From NCBI GenBank assembly GCA_018292915.2, contig JACVVK020000094.1, forward strand, positions 1,073,501-1,137,500: a stretch of 64,000 bases of DNA, written 5' to 3'. Under the pieces are notes generated by a model. The model worked only from the letters and a program-made list of their open reading frames with translations. It did not search any database and was not told the origin of the DNA. Of the stretch, positions 1-31,343 are shown piece by piece. Source of the stretch: Batillaria attramentaria. Lineage: Eukaryota; Mollusca; Gastropoda; Batillariidae. A program made the translations under genes and the position numbers. Each line of letters opens with the position of its first letter. The first letter of the stretch is position 1.

Positions 1-46
1 TTGGTCTGAGAACAATGCTGTCATACCCTACCCCTCCCTTCCTTCG

Positions 47-155
47 CCCGGCTGGGGCCAAATATTTGCGCCGGCCGTTTGCTGTCTTTGGTATCACCCA
101 TTCGTGGTGGAAAAGGACGTTAAACTCCCAAAATACCCACCTACCCACCCTTCCT
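47..155 (+). mobile_element. tRNA-derived SINE, family 1, 5'-truncated tail
   Basis: Plus-strand tail from cccggctggggccaaat to ggaaaaggacgttaaactc and acccacc. The tRNA head is absent or decayed. Confidence 0.65.
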
Positions 156-484
156 TCGCTACGGCGATCAACAGGAATTCTTGGTGGTGGCCATCCATAG
201 TTCAGTTTCGTTTCCCTCCTGCGGGTTCCTGTTTTTGTCGTGGTTTTTATTTTATTTTTTTTTCATTTCTGTTTCCCTTCTGCGGTTCCTGTGTTTGTCG
301 TGTTTATTGGCATTCCTGTTTCCCTTCTGCGATTCCTGTGTTTGACGTGTTTACAGTATTGCCATTCCTGTTTATCCGTTTTATTCCACCTGATTTTAGG
401 GATGGGCCACCGAAATCGAGTTTGTACTGTCTGCGAATGTGGAAGGGATAAGTGGGTGGGTGTGGGGTGGGGGTGGGGGTGGGG

Positions 485-656
485 GTGGGTGTCTGGAAGT
501 TTAACGTCCTTTTCCACGAAGTAAGGGTGATATCGTCAAAAACGGGGCAACGAGAAAAAGGCCGACACAATATTTGGCCCCGGCCGGGACTCGAACCTAC
601 GACTGACCCGAGCATGGAAAGTCCAACGCTCTACCATTCGGCTATCCTGCCTCCCC
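485..656 (-). mobile_element. tRNA-derived SINE, family 1
   Basis: Minus-strand copy with a tRNA-like head near 595-656 and the conserved tail ending in ggaaaaggacgttaaac near 500-517. Slightly diverged (tcgtcaaaaac where others have tcaaagac). The preceding (GGGGGT)n run at 460-488 is its simple-sequence end. Confidence 0.75.
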
Positions 657-3155
657 GGAAGGGATAAGAGCATACAGCATTTTTTTTTCCTTTTCCGAAC
701 ATCTCGTACTCAAAGGCCCAGAAAAAAAGTAAAGTTTCTCCACTGCCGACCATTCCTGGTTGGACCGCGCCAAGTCCTCCAGCCACACGGTCGATTTCAC
801 CCCGGTCGGAAATAGACAATATTTACTCTTCTTGTGTGCTCTTTCTTCTCTCCTGACTATTTTCTTTCTCGCACTCAAGACTTCACTTTCCCAAATTATC
901 TGTTTGACGTTTTCATCTCATGTAGCCAATTGATCTGGCTGGTCCACATGACACATGTAGCCTACACTGGCTGTAGATTGCAAGTCTGTTGATGATTAAC
1001 ACAACCCTGGCAGGGCAATGCATGACTGGCCGGCGACGGTTTAGACGTTAAAAGTGAAAGCGGGGCTCAGCTGGTAATCACTGGACTTCACCATCGGTGG
1101 ACACATCTGACAGCATCTCGAATATCTTTAAAGCCCTCGACAGCACGGTGCTGAAAGCGATGGGCCAAACAGACCAGCGGGAGGATAGTGTTGCAAGTCT
1201 GTCACCGCCCCAGGGTCCCTCTGTTCAGCTGTCCTCGTCAGTTCCTCCCCCCCCCCCCATCCACTCCCTGCTCCCCGATCTCACCTCCCTCACCCTAGCC
1301 CCCACCTTTCCCTCCAGATACCCTAGGCCTTCTTGTCTTCCGACACTCTCGCGCTCTCCGCCAAATAAAGCCATTTGTCGCAACCAGGCGTTGCCGTTTT
1401 TTTTTTTTTTTTAAACACTCATTCCGTGTAAATCCACCAAGACGCGGCCGGAATACGAAATTTATGTCTCCACTTCGCTCCGAATTTCCCTCTGGGTCTC
1501 GGCGAATGCAAGAGAAGTCGAGTCGGCGAGTTTTTTTGGGCTTTACGTTTCTGATTGGAGGCGAACAATTTTCATTTGGCTCCTCTTTGCATCGGCACCA
1601 AGGAGAGGCAGATTCCGTGCTTCTCCCGACTGGCTCCAATGACGGACGGTTTGTGATAAATGAACGTTGTGTTCCCAGTGACTCTCGGCAGCCCAGTGTG
1701 CTGTATGTCCGCACGTCGCTCATTCCGTCCGCTGCATTGACTTGATCTACTTCATCAGTTCGGGGAATCGATTTTATTGAGGGTTTCCCCCCCTGTGTTT
1801 TGCATGATATGGTGCCGTCCCTTCTCGTCGTGTCGGTCTCTTTCTCTCCCTTTTGCGCTCCCCCCTTTCCGACCCCCAATCAAGTACACCACTTCGCCGC
1901 TCATTCTGACCAATTGTTTGCATCGTTGCGTCATGTTAGCGGGGTGTTACGTCACACTAGTCGAGAGGGGGGTGGGTTACAGGCTCAGTGTCGCCGGCTG
2001 CTGAAAAGTGAGATCGGCCACATTGTGTGACATGTCACTGTGACACCGGACACACAAGAGCCGGCGAAGGGACCGACGGAACAAGAGCATCCATCTCATT
2101 ACCGTGTGGCTCAAACACTTCAGACATCTTCCTGTGGTCGATACAGAAACAGGAGAAGCGGCGGCGGCGTGTTGCCGAAATCCCATAAACCGTGGGACAA
2201 TGTGCGATATTGGACATCAGGCAGTGCTCCCCCCCAATACAATGGGCGCTGGACACGTTCTGTGACTGCGCTCCGACCTATTCGCTGTACCCTAACACGG
2301 CGTTTGTGTATACCGTCATTTCCGGCATGGTGGAAATTTTAATTTACTTCGCGACCCAGACAGAGACAAACCCGCAAAAGTTTTGATTTGTGAAAAAGAA
2401 AAGAAAAAAGAAGCTTCTAAGAGAGTTCCGTTCGCGAGTGCACGCGCATAAGAGGTCACTTGGGTGACAGCTTTTCACTCACGACATTGGTTTTCAATTC
2501 ACGGCCCGGTCGGCTGCCTTGTGGAAGTTTCTGACTCGCACACCCGTTTGCCGTTTGACCTTTTCATTCTGCCGACCGTCTCCAGCTCCAGGGATTTGTC
2601 AAGGAATCCTAAACAAGCTTGATGTTTATCAAGCGAGGAAACTTAGGCCTGAGGTCGTTTGCTGATGCGTGAATATACAGCTTGAGTGGTTTGATGTGGG
2701 CGGTTTTGTTCGCCACTCTCATGATGTGGAGTTTCATCAGAGATACTCTGCCCACACCTCGTGTTTTTTTGTGGCGGCCGATGTGTTTATGTGTGAAATA
2801 TTTTCTGATGCTTTTATATAAGACAAAGATACATGAGGCCTGACTTTCCGGGTGCTTGGGCAAAGATATATTATGGAAATGGAGGACATGCAGAAATGCT
2901 GATTGAGTTATTTCCACCAAGTTATCGTCGAATCGGGTTCTCGGCGAACAAAACGGCCATGCAATCCATAGCATTACGGCGGCTTGATCCAGCAAAGTTA
3001 ACTCTGAAAACATTGCATACGGTTGAATGTAAACTGTGACAGTTTCCGTCCTTGCATTGTGCATCTTCTTATACTTCTGCTTTTGTGTGGAGATTAATCA
3101 ATCGAGTGTCATTAATTTCCAAAATCAGAACTGTTTCTGTGCGGATTCCCGAACA
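657..3155. other. Non-coding flank upstream of the coiled-coil gene
   Basis: No exon was recognised. Poly-C (1246-1257) and poly-T (1399-1413) runs occur, and the CpG-containing stretch 1400-2300 may include the promoter. No SINE after 656. Confidence 0.4.
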
Positions 3156-20524
<17,369 letters not shown>

Positions 20525-21395
20525 TAGTGCCGCGTCAGACAGTGCCGCGTGGACGCCAGTTACAATAGAGATACCTCTGTGATCTCATCGTCTGACTGAC
20601 AAGGACATGCCATGGTGGCATCTGACAGTGATATTTTTCCGCGTATGCTGGGATGAGCCACTGAGCCATCGCGGATTTTATAAAGGGTGTTTGGCCAAAG
20701 AGGATCTTTGGTTTGGCGTCCAAACTGCACGCGCCGATTTTCGCCTCTCGTCTAGATGGTGGTGACGTCACTGTCGAAGCGAGCTCTGTGTGTGACGTCA
20801 TCATTGTGTGTTTCCAACGTTACAGAATTTGGCTGTGTGTGCGTTCGTCTGGATTGTTTTCGTCTGCTGCAGTTCAACGGCCACCTATGTAAACTAAAGA
20901 AAAGAAAGAAAGACAGACAAACAAACAAACAAACAAACAACAACAACAACAACAGCAACAACAAAACGAGCAAATGTCTGGCACTGTATAAATGCCAAGT
21001 CTTGACTGGATCGGTGTTGATCGTAAATACGTGGTGATCGTGCCAGACTACCTAGAATTCAACAATGTCTACGCAAGACACACGAAACAGCTAAGACTAT
21101 AAATAGCTAATCATTGATCCTCACCGACAATTTCTCACTGTTTCCATATTTGTTTATATGAATCAGTACACGGGCGATACGAGAGCATGCGCACATGGTC
21201 ATTGAGAGACGTCATCGCTTCTCACGCTGACTGTGTTGTCATTATAATGACGTCATTTGCCGGCTTTGGCAGCAGAACACTAGTATGGCTCCTTGGAACA
21301 GTCTAGCTAGACCTTAGGGACGAAAACTGTTCAGCAAGACCAATATAAGCTTTACGTTTGCCGCGGCACACACGAAATACAATACAATGCAAGAC

Positions 21396-21576
21396 GGGTG
21401 GGTGTTTGGGCGGGTGTTTGAGAGTTTAACGTCCTTTCCCACCAGGTAAGGGTGACATCAAAGACGGGGCAACGAGAAAAACGCCAGCAGAAACATTTGG
21501 CCTCAGCCGGGACTCGAACTCACGACCCGAGCATTAAGAGTCCAACGCTCTACCGTTCGGTTATCCCGACTCCCAA
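21396..21576 (-). mobile_element. tRNA-derived SINE, family 1
   Basis: Near full-length minus-strand copy. An (AATAC)n run starts where the head ends (21574). Confidence 0.78.
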
Positions 21577-21643
21577 TACAATACAATACAATACAATACA
21601 ATACAATACAATACAATACAATACAATACAATACAATACAATT
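21574..21643. repeat. (AATAC)n repeat, 14 copies
   Basis: Pure pentamer array abutting the SINE at 21396-21576, probably grown from its end. Confidence 0.9.
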
Positions 21644-21761
21644 ATTGTCCCTTAAAAAGGATGTTCCTCTTGCAGCCTGCTGAGCAGTCATTAATAAAAA
21701 AAAAAAATTAAAAAAGATACTAAAAACCACAAAAACTATGCTGAGAAAAAAAAGCTTTATA

Positions 21762-21905
21762 ATAATAATAATTACTGTGTGTTGTGTATGCACTTTACCC
21801 AGAGTCTTGAACTTGCTCAAAGCGCCGCAAACTGAATCCAACACGCACGCTCACTTGAATCACACGCATTCTTTCACACACTGGACATGAACACACACAG
21901 GCTAC
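21762..21905 (+). repeat. Dispersed repeat, (AAT)n plus GCTCAAAGCG block, copy 2
   Basis: Partner of 3897-4050: gctcaaagcgccgcaaactg and cacacgcattctttcacac in the same order and orientation. Confidence 0.55.
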
Positions 21906-22717
21906 CCAGAATAGATACGGATTTCAAAGGAAATGCTATATATTCCTATTAAACATAATGGAGTGCATGACACCCTAAAAATTCTTTCAAATTCACCCCC
22001 ATCCCCCACCTCGATCCCTATTTCCCAACACCCCCGAAAAGAAAATCTCATAAATCCAGCAGCCAGACTCATGTGTAGGATAGATTTAAACAAATTCCAA
22101 TATTCCACTCTTTTTTGCAATGCTAAGAGCGATCACCTACTGTCGGCTGCTAGCTCTTGTGCCAGCAGCGCATGAATACAAAATAGTCCACATGCCAAGC
22201 TCATTTTTCACTTTTTTTCACTAGTACCTGGCATGAAACTTATTTACGAAGCCAACCAAAAGCCCCAGATTGCCATTTTTCTGCACACTAATTTAAAAAC
22301 GGGCAAACAATGTATACCATTTTCAGCTGGGTTCTTACTACATGCCCCGGAAGCTGTCAGTATAAACTATTGTGTAACCTTAAGCCACCTGGTGATAAGG
22401 GCCAGCTCAACAATTTCATTTTCGGAATTTACAATTTCATTCGTTCTCAAAGGACGAAAGAGTGCCAACACCCCGTCGGGTAAAACCTCATGCCCAGTCT
22501 GTCATTATACCAACAAGCTTCACTCCACATTTGAAAAGATAAAGATGCCGAAAGATAAAGAAATTGAAACACTGGGTATACGGTGATATCGACTCCATTC
22601 AGTTGATTCGATTGAATCACTCCTTTCGCTATCGACACGTGGGTCAGTCAAGATGGCCGCCCGAGCTTTTTGTAGTTTCCTGAGTTACTCCTATTGAAAA
22701 GTTCCGGGAAAAAACGC

Positions 22718-22890
<173 letters not shown>

Positions 22891-22925
22891 GTGTCAGGTG
22901 CTTGTTCAGAGTCTAAACTAGCTAA

Positions 22926-23241
22926 GGGCGCGTTTACACAATAACTGAGCCAGGAACCGAGCCGGCTTCATTGGAACCGAACCGAACCGAACCGAACCGA
23001 ACCGCGCCAGACCGGCCAGTTCCTTGCGTTTACTGACACTGCAGTATTGTAGAAGGTGCACTAACCTGTTAGGTAACGTTGGCCTGGCAAAGCGAGCTTG
23101 GTTCACATGAGGTTCACATTGACCTGCATCGGTTGACTACCAGGTTCGATTCCTGGCCCGGGTGAAATGTTCCGTGTAAACGTGAATAGTCCACTTCTAA
23201 GCGTGCCCGGTTCGCTTATTTAATCCAGTGTAAACGCGCCA
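22926..23241. mobile_element. Short MITE with GGCGCGTTTACAC ends
   Basis: A perfect 13-base inverted repeat lies at 22927-22939 and 23228-23240. Flanks are TAA on the left and TTA on the right. It includes a run of accga repeats (22978-23002) and no ORF. The ggcgcgt start is shared with the elements at 60930 and 4359. Confidence 0.6.
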
Positions 23242-23696
23242 TTATTGCTGTGCCATTACAAACTTGAACTCCTCGGACTCGGTTGAAATTTCTGAAATTT
23301 AACCCACTGACGTCAGAATTGCCGTATCGACAAATTATGGTGCCCACACATAAAATTCCGAACACCGGATGCAGCCGTTAGGTATCGGTAACAGGAAATA
23401 CATCCGCACATTTTTTCTTTGCGCGAGGTCCTCAACAATCAATAGACAGGATATCTTGGATGGGGTGTGTGTGCAGAGGAATGTTGGAAATGCATCAACA
23501 GTACGTTGAACCCCAGGGTTCTCACTATGGATACACATGCAAAATATGTAGTGGGAGCAACTCATCAACACTGATCCGCTACCCGACGTAACCGCTCCTT
23601 TGGCAGATCCTTTCGTTCTGTACGTTTGTCTGGCATATAGCAACGCTGTGGCGGAAAACATTCCATCGAGAATCCACCCACGTGGGACACAGCCGG

Positions 23697-23990
23697 ATGA
23701 AAAAGCCATCACAAATATTTGGCCCCAGCCGGAATTGGAACTCACGACCCGAGCATTGGAAGTCCAACACTGCATAGCATGTGGAACCATTATGGCTGGC
23801 GTATATGTTGTTCTACGTACGGGGAGCCGGGGTGGAAGAATGGTAGAGCGTTCAGTTGGACTCTCAATGCTCGGGTCGTGAGTTCGTATCCCGGCTGGGG
23901 CCAAATATTTGTGCTGGCTCTTTCATCGTTGCCCCGTCTTTGATATCACCCGTATGTGGAAAATGACGTTAAACACCCACCCACCTATAC
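23697..23990. mobile_element. Two family-1 SINEs head to head
   Basis: A minus-strand partial copy (23697-23775) faces a plus-strand near full-length copy (23820-23990), with only about 45 bases between their tRNA heads. The pair could form a long hairpin in RNA. Both are non-coding. Confidence 0.7.
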
Positions 23991-24761
23991 CCTTGTTCTA
24001 CGTACGTAGAAGCGTAGCGCGTACCGAGCAGACGACATTATTTGGTTGCGAACTGACGACAGCGCTGATTGGTGGCTATTTTTAGCGACTTTGTCGATCG
24101 GCGTGTAGTACAGGTCACTGGAAGCGTTAGGCCAAAGAAAGTCATATTTCTGTACGACTAAAAGCCGCAAAGTCACAGAAATGGTCGCAGTGGCCAAAAG
24201 GAACATCTATTCATTTGCCAAACAGCCTTAGAACGTTGTAGGCAGTTTTCCCCCCTACGAACTCAATACGAACAGAGAGATTTTAAGGTACATGTTTACA
24301 GTGTCAAACGTACGATTTGACCCAGCTGAACGACTCTGCCTGGCATGGGCCTAAGTGGTTCGGTGGTTCAGTGTCCACGACGAGAGCATGAAGAGGCTAA
24401 GGCCTTTACTTGCAGTAGGTTCTAGGTCTGGTCACGTCGCGATCCATACTCAGTCTTGCCGCTCTACTGGATGTGTTCTGCTGCACGTCGTCTTTATTTT
24501 CGTGATGACTGGGTACCAGTTTCTCTACGATTTTTTAACACTTGCCTTCATTTTAGTTTGTGATGGGGTCACGGTGTTTATTTCTTGACGACTGACAGTT
24601 TTGATGTAACCAATGCTGTTTCCTGTGATCTATGGAAGCTATCACAGGTACCGCTGGGCTTTAAAATACGTTTAAATCTTACCTACAAAATCATACGGTT
24701 TTATTGCCGCCGGCTTTTTCTTCTTCATGTCGTACGTATTAACTCAGTTCCTACCAAGTAA

Positions 24762-24945
24762 GTGCACTCGTGGCCTCACAAAAAAAAAATCGTAACTTAT
24801 GTCTGCGGGGATGTAAATATGGCTGTAGTGGAAGTGTTGCACGGCTTCGATTATACTCGTGTTTGCTGCAACAAGAGCCGTCACGTCAAGGAACCGTTAA
24901 TCTTGCCTGATTTTTGCGGAAAAAAACCAACAAAAAACCCCGAAT
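24762..24945 (+). repeat. Dispersed repeat shared with 62128-62285
   Basis: It shares gtggcctcac, atactcgtgtttgctgcaa and aaggaaccgttaatcttgcc in order with 62128-62285. Non-coding, family unknown. Confidence 0.5.
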
Positions 24946-25307
24946 GTGGGATAGGCGTGCACGGCACGAAATGTGTTAACGATGCTACAGTGGACCTGAA
25001 TTCCACAGCATCAGTCAGCGCTACATACAACGGTCTCTGTGATGTATGCTGAATTTGCCGTTGAAAAATGTTAACAATGTTGTCTCGACTTTGTCAGAAT
25101 CAATACTGACCAGACAAACACGTGAAATGAACTTCAGTGAAACTAAAAGGATGTATGCTGATTTTTCCATTGATAAAAGTTACCAATGTTGGCTAGACTT
25201 TGTCAGAGCATCAATACAAGACAAACACGTGAACTTTAAACAAACAAGACGACCCAGTGTCACATTCTCGTTCTTTGTCAAAGTGTTCAGAAATCAAAGA
25301 TTAAATC

Positions 25308-25495
25308 TTGTCTTTTCCTAGTAGTTTCTCATACAAACGTAATGCCAATAGTTTCACTACAAAGTCTGAATGGAGTAACATGATTCTGATGCTGTAAATG
25401 TGTTTAGGCAATTGCACACTGGCCGTGCCAGCGTCTACTGATCATAACAGTTCAGTATTAAAACTGTATTAAAACTTAAAAATATAAAGACACGT
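25308..25495 (+). repeat. Segmental repeat, copy 1 (partner 26707-27005)
   Basis: The phrases tctcatacaaacgtaatgc, ggcaattgcacactggcc and taaaacttaaaaatataaag recur in order at 26707-27005, where about 110 bases, including a (TC)n run, are inserted. Confidence 0.6.
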
Positions 25496-25698
25496 GAAAC
25501 GAACTTCAGTTAAACTAAAAGGACGACTGTCACATTCTCGTTCTGTGTTAAAAGTGTTCAGAAAGTACTCGTGTAATTTATACTCTCCTTTCGTTCGCGC
25601 TGCTGTTCACCGTTCGGCCCATTCATATTAGCGAGAGCAATTCTGGCTTACTGAATCTGCATTCCATGGTTGTATGCGTGTGTATGTGTCGCGCGCGC

Positions 25699-25734
<36 letters not shown>

Positions 25735-25952
25735 AGACGATGCAGCGTGTTCATCCACTTTTTTCATCCGTATTCCTGTTGGTCATTCGCTTACTGTTCA
25801 CTTATATTAAAATCTTCGGGTTGATTTGCAATACCGTTCTTTATTTTCAATTTGCGGCTGTCCTGATATATGCGTGTTATGGTGTGTTCATTTTCTGTCA
25901 TACAAAAAAACAAACCTGCTGAATACATGTAGTGTCCTTGCCGTTTTTTTTA

Positions 25953-26188
<236 letters not shown>

Positions 26189-26706
26189 GTTGTTTCACGC
26201 GCACATTTGTTTACGCAGCGTTTCAACAAAAGCTAAAAGCATTTCTCTCTTTCATGCGTGTCCACAAGCCATGAACAGCAGAGAAAAAAACAAAAAAAAA
26301 ACTCACATGCTTTAATTCAGACATTCTGATGGAGACACCAAATTGAAATACAAATAAGTGTACACAAATCACAAAGCACCGCCGTTTCACAGAACTGTAG
26401 ATCATGAGAAAAGTACGTAACAAAGGGCTGGTAACAAGGTCGAACAGGTGATTTATCAGTGGGGGAAAAAAATCGCATTCTCTTGCCTACACAGACACAC
26501 TAATCTCAGAAATGTCAGCAAAAACACAGAATAACCGACACTTTCAGGTGCCTAATGTGAAACCACAGACCGTCATTTTCTCTGTAACATGAACTCCGCG
26601 CTTGCAGTCTTGTGTGGCTGTGATACGGCCACGCGATTCCCTTCTGATCAAACTGGTCAGTTTACTTCTTTCAAGCTGTTTGTACGATCTGTATTACTGA
26701 GATTAA

Positions 26707-27005
26707 GGATCTTGTCTTTTCCTAGTATTTTCTCATACAAACGTAATGCTAACTAGTTTCGCTACAAAGTCTTAGTGAAGAAACATGATTCAAGAGATAC
26801 AAGATACATGTACTTTATTTCAGTCCCAGACATGGGAAATTACAATGTCCGCTTAAAACATCACAGTCTCTCTCTCTCTCTCTCCCTCCCCCCTCCCTCC
26901 CTCTCGTTCTGATGCAATAAATGCGTTCAGGCAATTGCACAACTGGCCATGCCTGCGTATACTGATCACAACAGTTCAGGCTGTATAAAAACTTAAAAAT
27001 ATAAA
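26707..27005 (+). repeat. Segmental repeat, copy 2 (partner 25308-25495)
   Basis: Same ordered phrases as copy 1, interrupted at about 26790-26910 by an insertion ending in (TC)n (26866-26905). Confidence 0.6.
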
Positions 27006-27627
27006 GTTAACTTCTCATTATCTAAATACAGAAAGTGCAGAAACTATAGTCAAACATGTTTTAAAATATCAATTCTTTTGTTAAAGAAAAATGTGTTTGC
27101 GGATTTTCCAACAATCTCTATGTCTTCCGTTTCATTTCAAAATATATTTTCTGCTCCTCTTTTTGATGACTCAACATGAAACAATGTATTGGCAGTGTAT
27201 GGACTAAATTACCTAAGAAACCGTTCATCTGCTGTCTGTACACATCAACAGAATGAAGAATTTCCAGCAAGATAAAGCTGATGCATGATTTTGACGGCAG
27301 ACTGATTTTTAAAAAAAAATCAGGCTTGTTTTTTCCTTCTCTCAAAACCTCTTACTAACAACCGTGAACACTATCGAGTCATCATCATTATCATCATCAT
27401 CATCATTATCATCGGACAGGGAATTACATTACACCCCTATGAAATACGCTCTACAAAATGGTGCAGCCTCCCCCAGGCCCCCCCCCCCCACCCCCACCCC
27501 TCCACCCCCGGTAATATAATCCAATATGGGCTAAAAGAAAACACCCATTCTCCAACCTGCGTAAACGAGATCTCAACGGAACCCTAAGGGAGATAAACTT
27601 TATCACAAACACAGTGCCCTTGAAAAC

Positions 27628-27792
<165 letters not shown>

Positions 27793-28433
27793 GTAAGTAC
27801 AGAGTGGGGAAGGGGTAGTGAGGATGAACAATAGACATACTGTCTGAAGAAACGTGCAAAATAAACCGCAAACAGTGGCAGTTTCAACATGGTGATGACC
27901 GCACACTGCATGGGCGTTGGGCACTAACAGCATAGTCGTGAATGTGTCATGCAAAGCAGCTAATTTACATAGACTGGATCAGATGGGTCACTTGCGCAGC
28001 AGAACCTTCTTCTTGTTTCCATAAAACATTGCTTCAAGACATGATCCTACCCTAAGAAAGACAGGTTTAAAACATTTACACAGAAAGATCTTAGATAGAA
28101 GAAAGTGAGCGTAAAATCCATTATACATTCTTACAAAACTCAAACATTAAAATGTCACTAGTGCTGAAGACACATATTAAAAAGCCACATTCCAGTGATG
28201 GCAAACAGTCAAGACAAACTTGCAAACAGAACATAAAAGACAACAAAGCCACCCAGGCCACAACCACAGGTACTTAAAAAGTATCCAATATACTGCACCA
28301 TTGCTGACACTATCAACATACAGTACATGTTTTAGTAATAACCTTGTCCTTACCAAATATACATCAGGTTTACCAAGGACCAGAAAACAGTCTGGCAAAT
28401 ATATGGCTCATGTTAAACTTTAACCTGTAACCG

Positions 28434-28935
28434 GCCCCCGTAGTGTAGTGGTTAGCACATCGGACCATGGACCGGGAGACCCGGGTTCGAGTCCCAGCCG
28501 AGGCAAGCGGGATTTTTCCTACCTAGGTCGGCTCCTACCCAGAGCGGGTGTGCTATGGGCCCAATGGGGAGGCTGTTGCCACACAGCCGAGCTTCACCCA
28601 CTTCACGGGTGCGACTTTGGGGGTGCTTCCCTTGGTATGACACGTCTTATGATGTGGATGATTACACGGCCGGCACCACAGGTGCCGTAGTTCCCGGGCC
28701 TGGTTAATGCCGGGATATTTATGACAGGAAGCGTGGAATGCGGCCCTGTCCCGCAGTCCCAAACCACATGGACCTCCATAGCATCATCTTACCATCATCC
28801 TCATCTCCATCATCAAGCATAATAAAAATTGCCCCAGCTTCCGAGCCCTCCGTGGATTCCACCCATTACCAGGGAGGAACACCACTGGAGCAGGCAAAGA
28901 GTTGTGGCAGCAAAAAAAAAACAAAAAAAAAAACA
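28434..28935 (+). mobile_element. Long tRNA-derived SINE, family 2, full length
   Basis: The head, ggcccccgtagtgtagtggttagcac with gggttcgagtccc, is tRNA-like with both promoter boxes. The body of about 400 bases has conserved stretches (gcgggatttttcctacctagg, ccgggcctggttaatgccgg) and the end is gggaggaacaccactggag followed by an A-rich tail. It is the reference copy in this window. Confidence 0.82.
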
Positions 28936-31343
28936 AACTTTAACCTGTAAGAGATGTCCCCCAAAAGGCAAGCCCAGAAGGAGTTTTTTTTTTCCTCTCT
29001 CTCTCTTTTTAAACCAGAGCACCAAATGTTACGCTAAGTTTGATGGCTGCAGAAAATCTGGTTTGTGCAAAAAAATGCCGCAAGTCCCTGGTTAATGGTT
29101 TGATTATCTCAGTCTGGCATTTGGGTTGTTGGAAACTTTTTTAAACACTAAGCACCTGAACTATGATCTTTATCAGAGGTCACTAAAAATGATGATGTTG
29201 AAAAAGGTCTAGCTACCAGACAAACAGATGACGTGGCTATGCCACAGACTCCTCTTCTTTACAATCCTGAGAAAAAAGAAAAACAAAGGGAAAAAAAACA
29301 AAAAAAAAACAGGAGGAACAGCACATACTGACTACTTAATCAGTTAATGTCATCAACAAGACATAATACTGCCCTAGTGAAAACACCACCAAACCGATAC
29401 CTTCTAGTACAAGCATGGCAATGCCACAATAGTTCACATACAAAAAACCACTGACATATCTGTGTGAAACGTATAACAGACCAAATTGAAAGTACAAGAC
29501 ATTACAACTCTAACACAATGCTCCTGGTCATACAGAAAAATACCATTTTTTCCCCTGACCTTTCAAATTTTCTTTGACCCTGACTGTACAAAAGCCAACT
29601 GAAAATGGCACACCACTTGACTCTTGAGTGGCAAAGGCAGAGCAGCAATTAATGTAACATTTGCCCTACAAGCTGGTAATGCACAAAATTTGGAGATCAG
29701 TGGAGGCCATCTCATTATTTTGGTATTCTGGAAATAAATGATGTCAAATTTCAACATCTGTACAAAATACCTCACTTCCACAGCATGAAAATATAAACTG
29801 ACCAACATAAAAACATCAGCAATGACTGAATGAATTACCATAACACTAGTAAATAAAATGCTGATTTGTTCATGGGAAATGGTCTCTATAGTCTAGGTTC
29901 TATGAATTACGCAAATGATTGAAAGGCTGCTATAGTCCGAAGTCAGATGCAGCACAATTTACAATGTAAAATGACAGAAAGCCGGTGAACAGAGTTTGCA
30001 TTGTGGAGATAAGGCCTGGACCGGTGCATACACACACACAACAAACAGAAGAAGTGAATGCAGACAACTTCTGCCACCTACCCCAGCTCTGCCTTAGAGG
30101 TCTCAGGGATCAACAGAAAGCTGCAGTTTGAAAAACCAAAAACCCAGCAAAATCCCCAAAACACTATATGCTCCTTTACTGGGTAGACACACAAAGTTGC
30201 TGATGACAGCAACCTTGACACATCGCTTTGGTGCTAAGCAGAAGTTGGGTGCTGCATGAGAAAACGTGAAACAGTGATGCTGTCGCCTACGAGTCCAGCA
30301 GCAGACTGACATGGATTCAAACCAGTCTGGGGTATTAAGCGGCCCAACAGATACGTGTACTGGAAACTGTGAAAATGACAGAGCTGATTGTTCATTATGT
30401 ACAACCACACAGTTTTTAAACACGGTCTGTAGCTTATACGTTTGTCCAGGGGATCTTTGCCACAAGCACCAACCCTGAAGAAAAAACACTGCCAGAAGAT
30501 GGTAGGTGAATATATATATACCTTTCGAAAACGTGTAATCAGAAATGTCTTAGAAAAGTTAGAGGGAACAAGTCCAACAAAATCCAGGGTGATTTACAAA
30601 GAATACTTCCACTATAACAACAAAGAATATCACACACACGTCAACAGTGATACCGGTACTTCAGTCAACAATACTTCACTCGAGAGTGTAGAGAAGGTTG
30701 GTACAAGGACAGATCACAACCTCACTAAAGGCAAGGAATAAAAACCAGTGAAGTGTACAGTAACAATGTGAAAGTCACTGGCACAGAGCCGTAAACAGTG
30801 ATACAATATACCATATATAAGAAAGCAGATTAAAAAATAAAAAAAAACAAACATTAGGAAGATGTACAAGCAGACACACCAATCCAGACAGTTATTTTAC
30901 ATCAAAGCTTCTCTCAGTTTAGGTAAGACCCTGTTGCTCTCCACCTGCCTCTGTCTGATATCTATACATCAAACATCCTTGCAAATGGAAACCTACACAC
31001 GCTGACATGGCGCAGAACTGTGCAGCAAGGTTCCAGTCACTTTGAAAAGTGCAGTATACTGACCATTTGAATCTCAGATTCTCAAAAATCAGGAACTGGG
31101 GATGACACCTCTGACAATAATTCCGAGGGACCTTTACTGTAACAGGTGTCAAGTGGGCATGTACAGTGTCTGTCCCAGACTCATTTGACACATAACATTT
31201 GTATGGACATGTATACTTAAAACAAGCAAAACCGGATGAGAGAGAAAATGATATTTTCATCTGACAACTAGTTCAAAAGTAAGCTTCACTGACGCAGTGA
31301 ACTTGGATCCAAAGATTTCTGCAAGTGTACTGAGTAGTCATCA

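Noticed and set aside
1295..1879. 194-codon open frame on the minus strand
   Set aside because: No recognisable domain, no splice context, starts in a poly-T/CpG-rich area; it looks like a chance open frame in the promoter-side flank.
21933..22586. Faint similarity to a CR1-type reverse-transcriptase tail
   Set aside because: The frame is broken and only a few residues (NPAARLMCRI) are suggestive; not enough to call a LINE.
23335..23904. 190-codon frame on the minus strand
   Set aside because: It runs through two SINE copies; the peptide (THDPSIESPT) recurs at every SINE and reflects the tRNA-like head.
24762..25052. 96-codon frame with several cysteines
   Set aside because: It overlaps a dispersed repeat also present at 62128-62285, where the frame is not kept.
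28440..28520. Possible tRNA gene
   Set aside because: It has A- and B-box-like sequence but is the head of a 500-base SINE with sister copies at 53680-54184; the acceptor stem is not convincing. The same applies to the heads at 4220-4295, 14408-14475 and 17640-17715.
30442..30741. 99-codon plus-strand frame in the JOSD1 downstream region
   Set aside because: No domain, no repeat of known type and no splice context; probably chance in AT-rich DNA.
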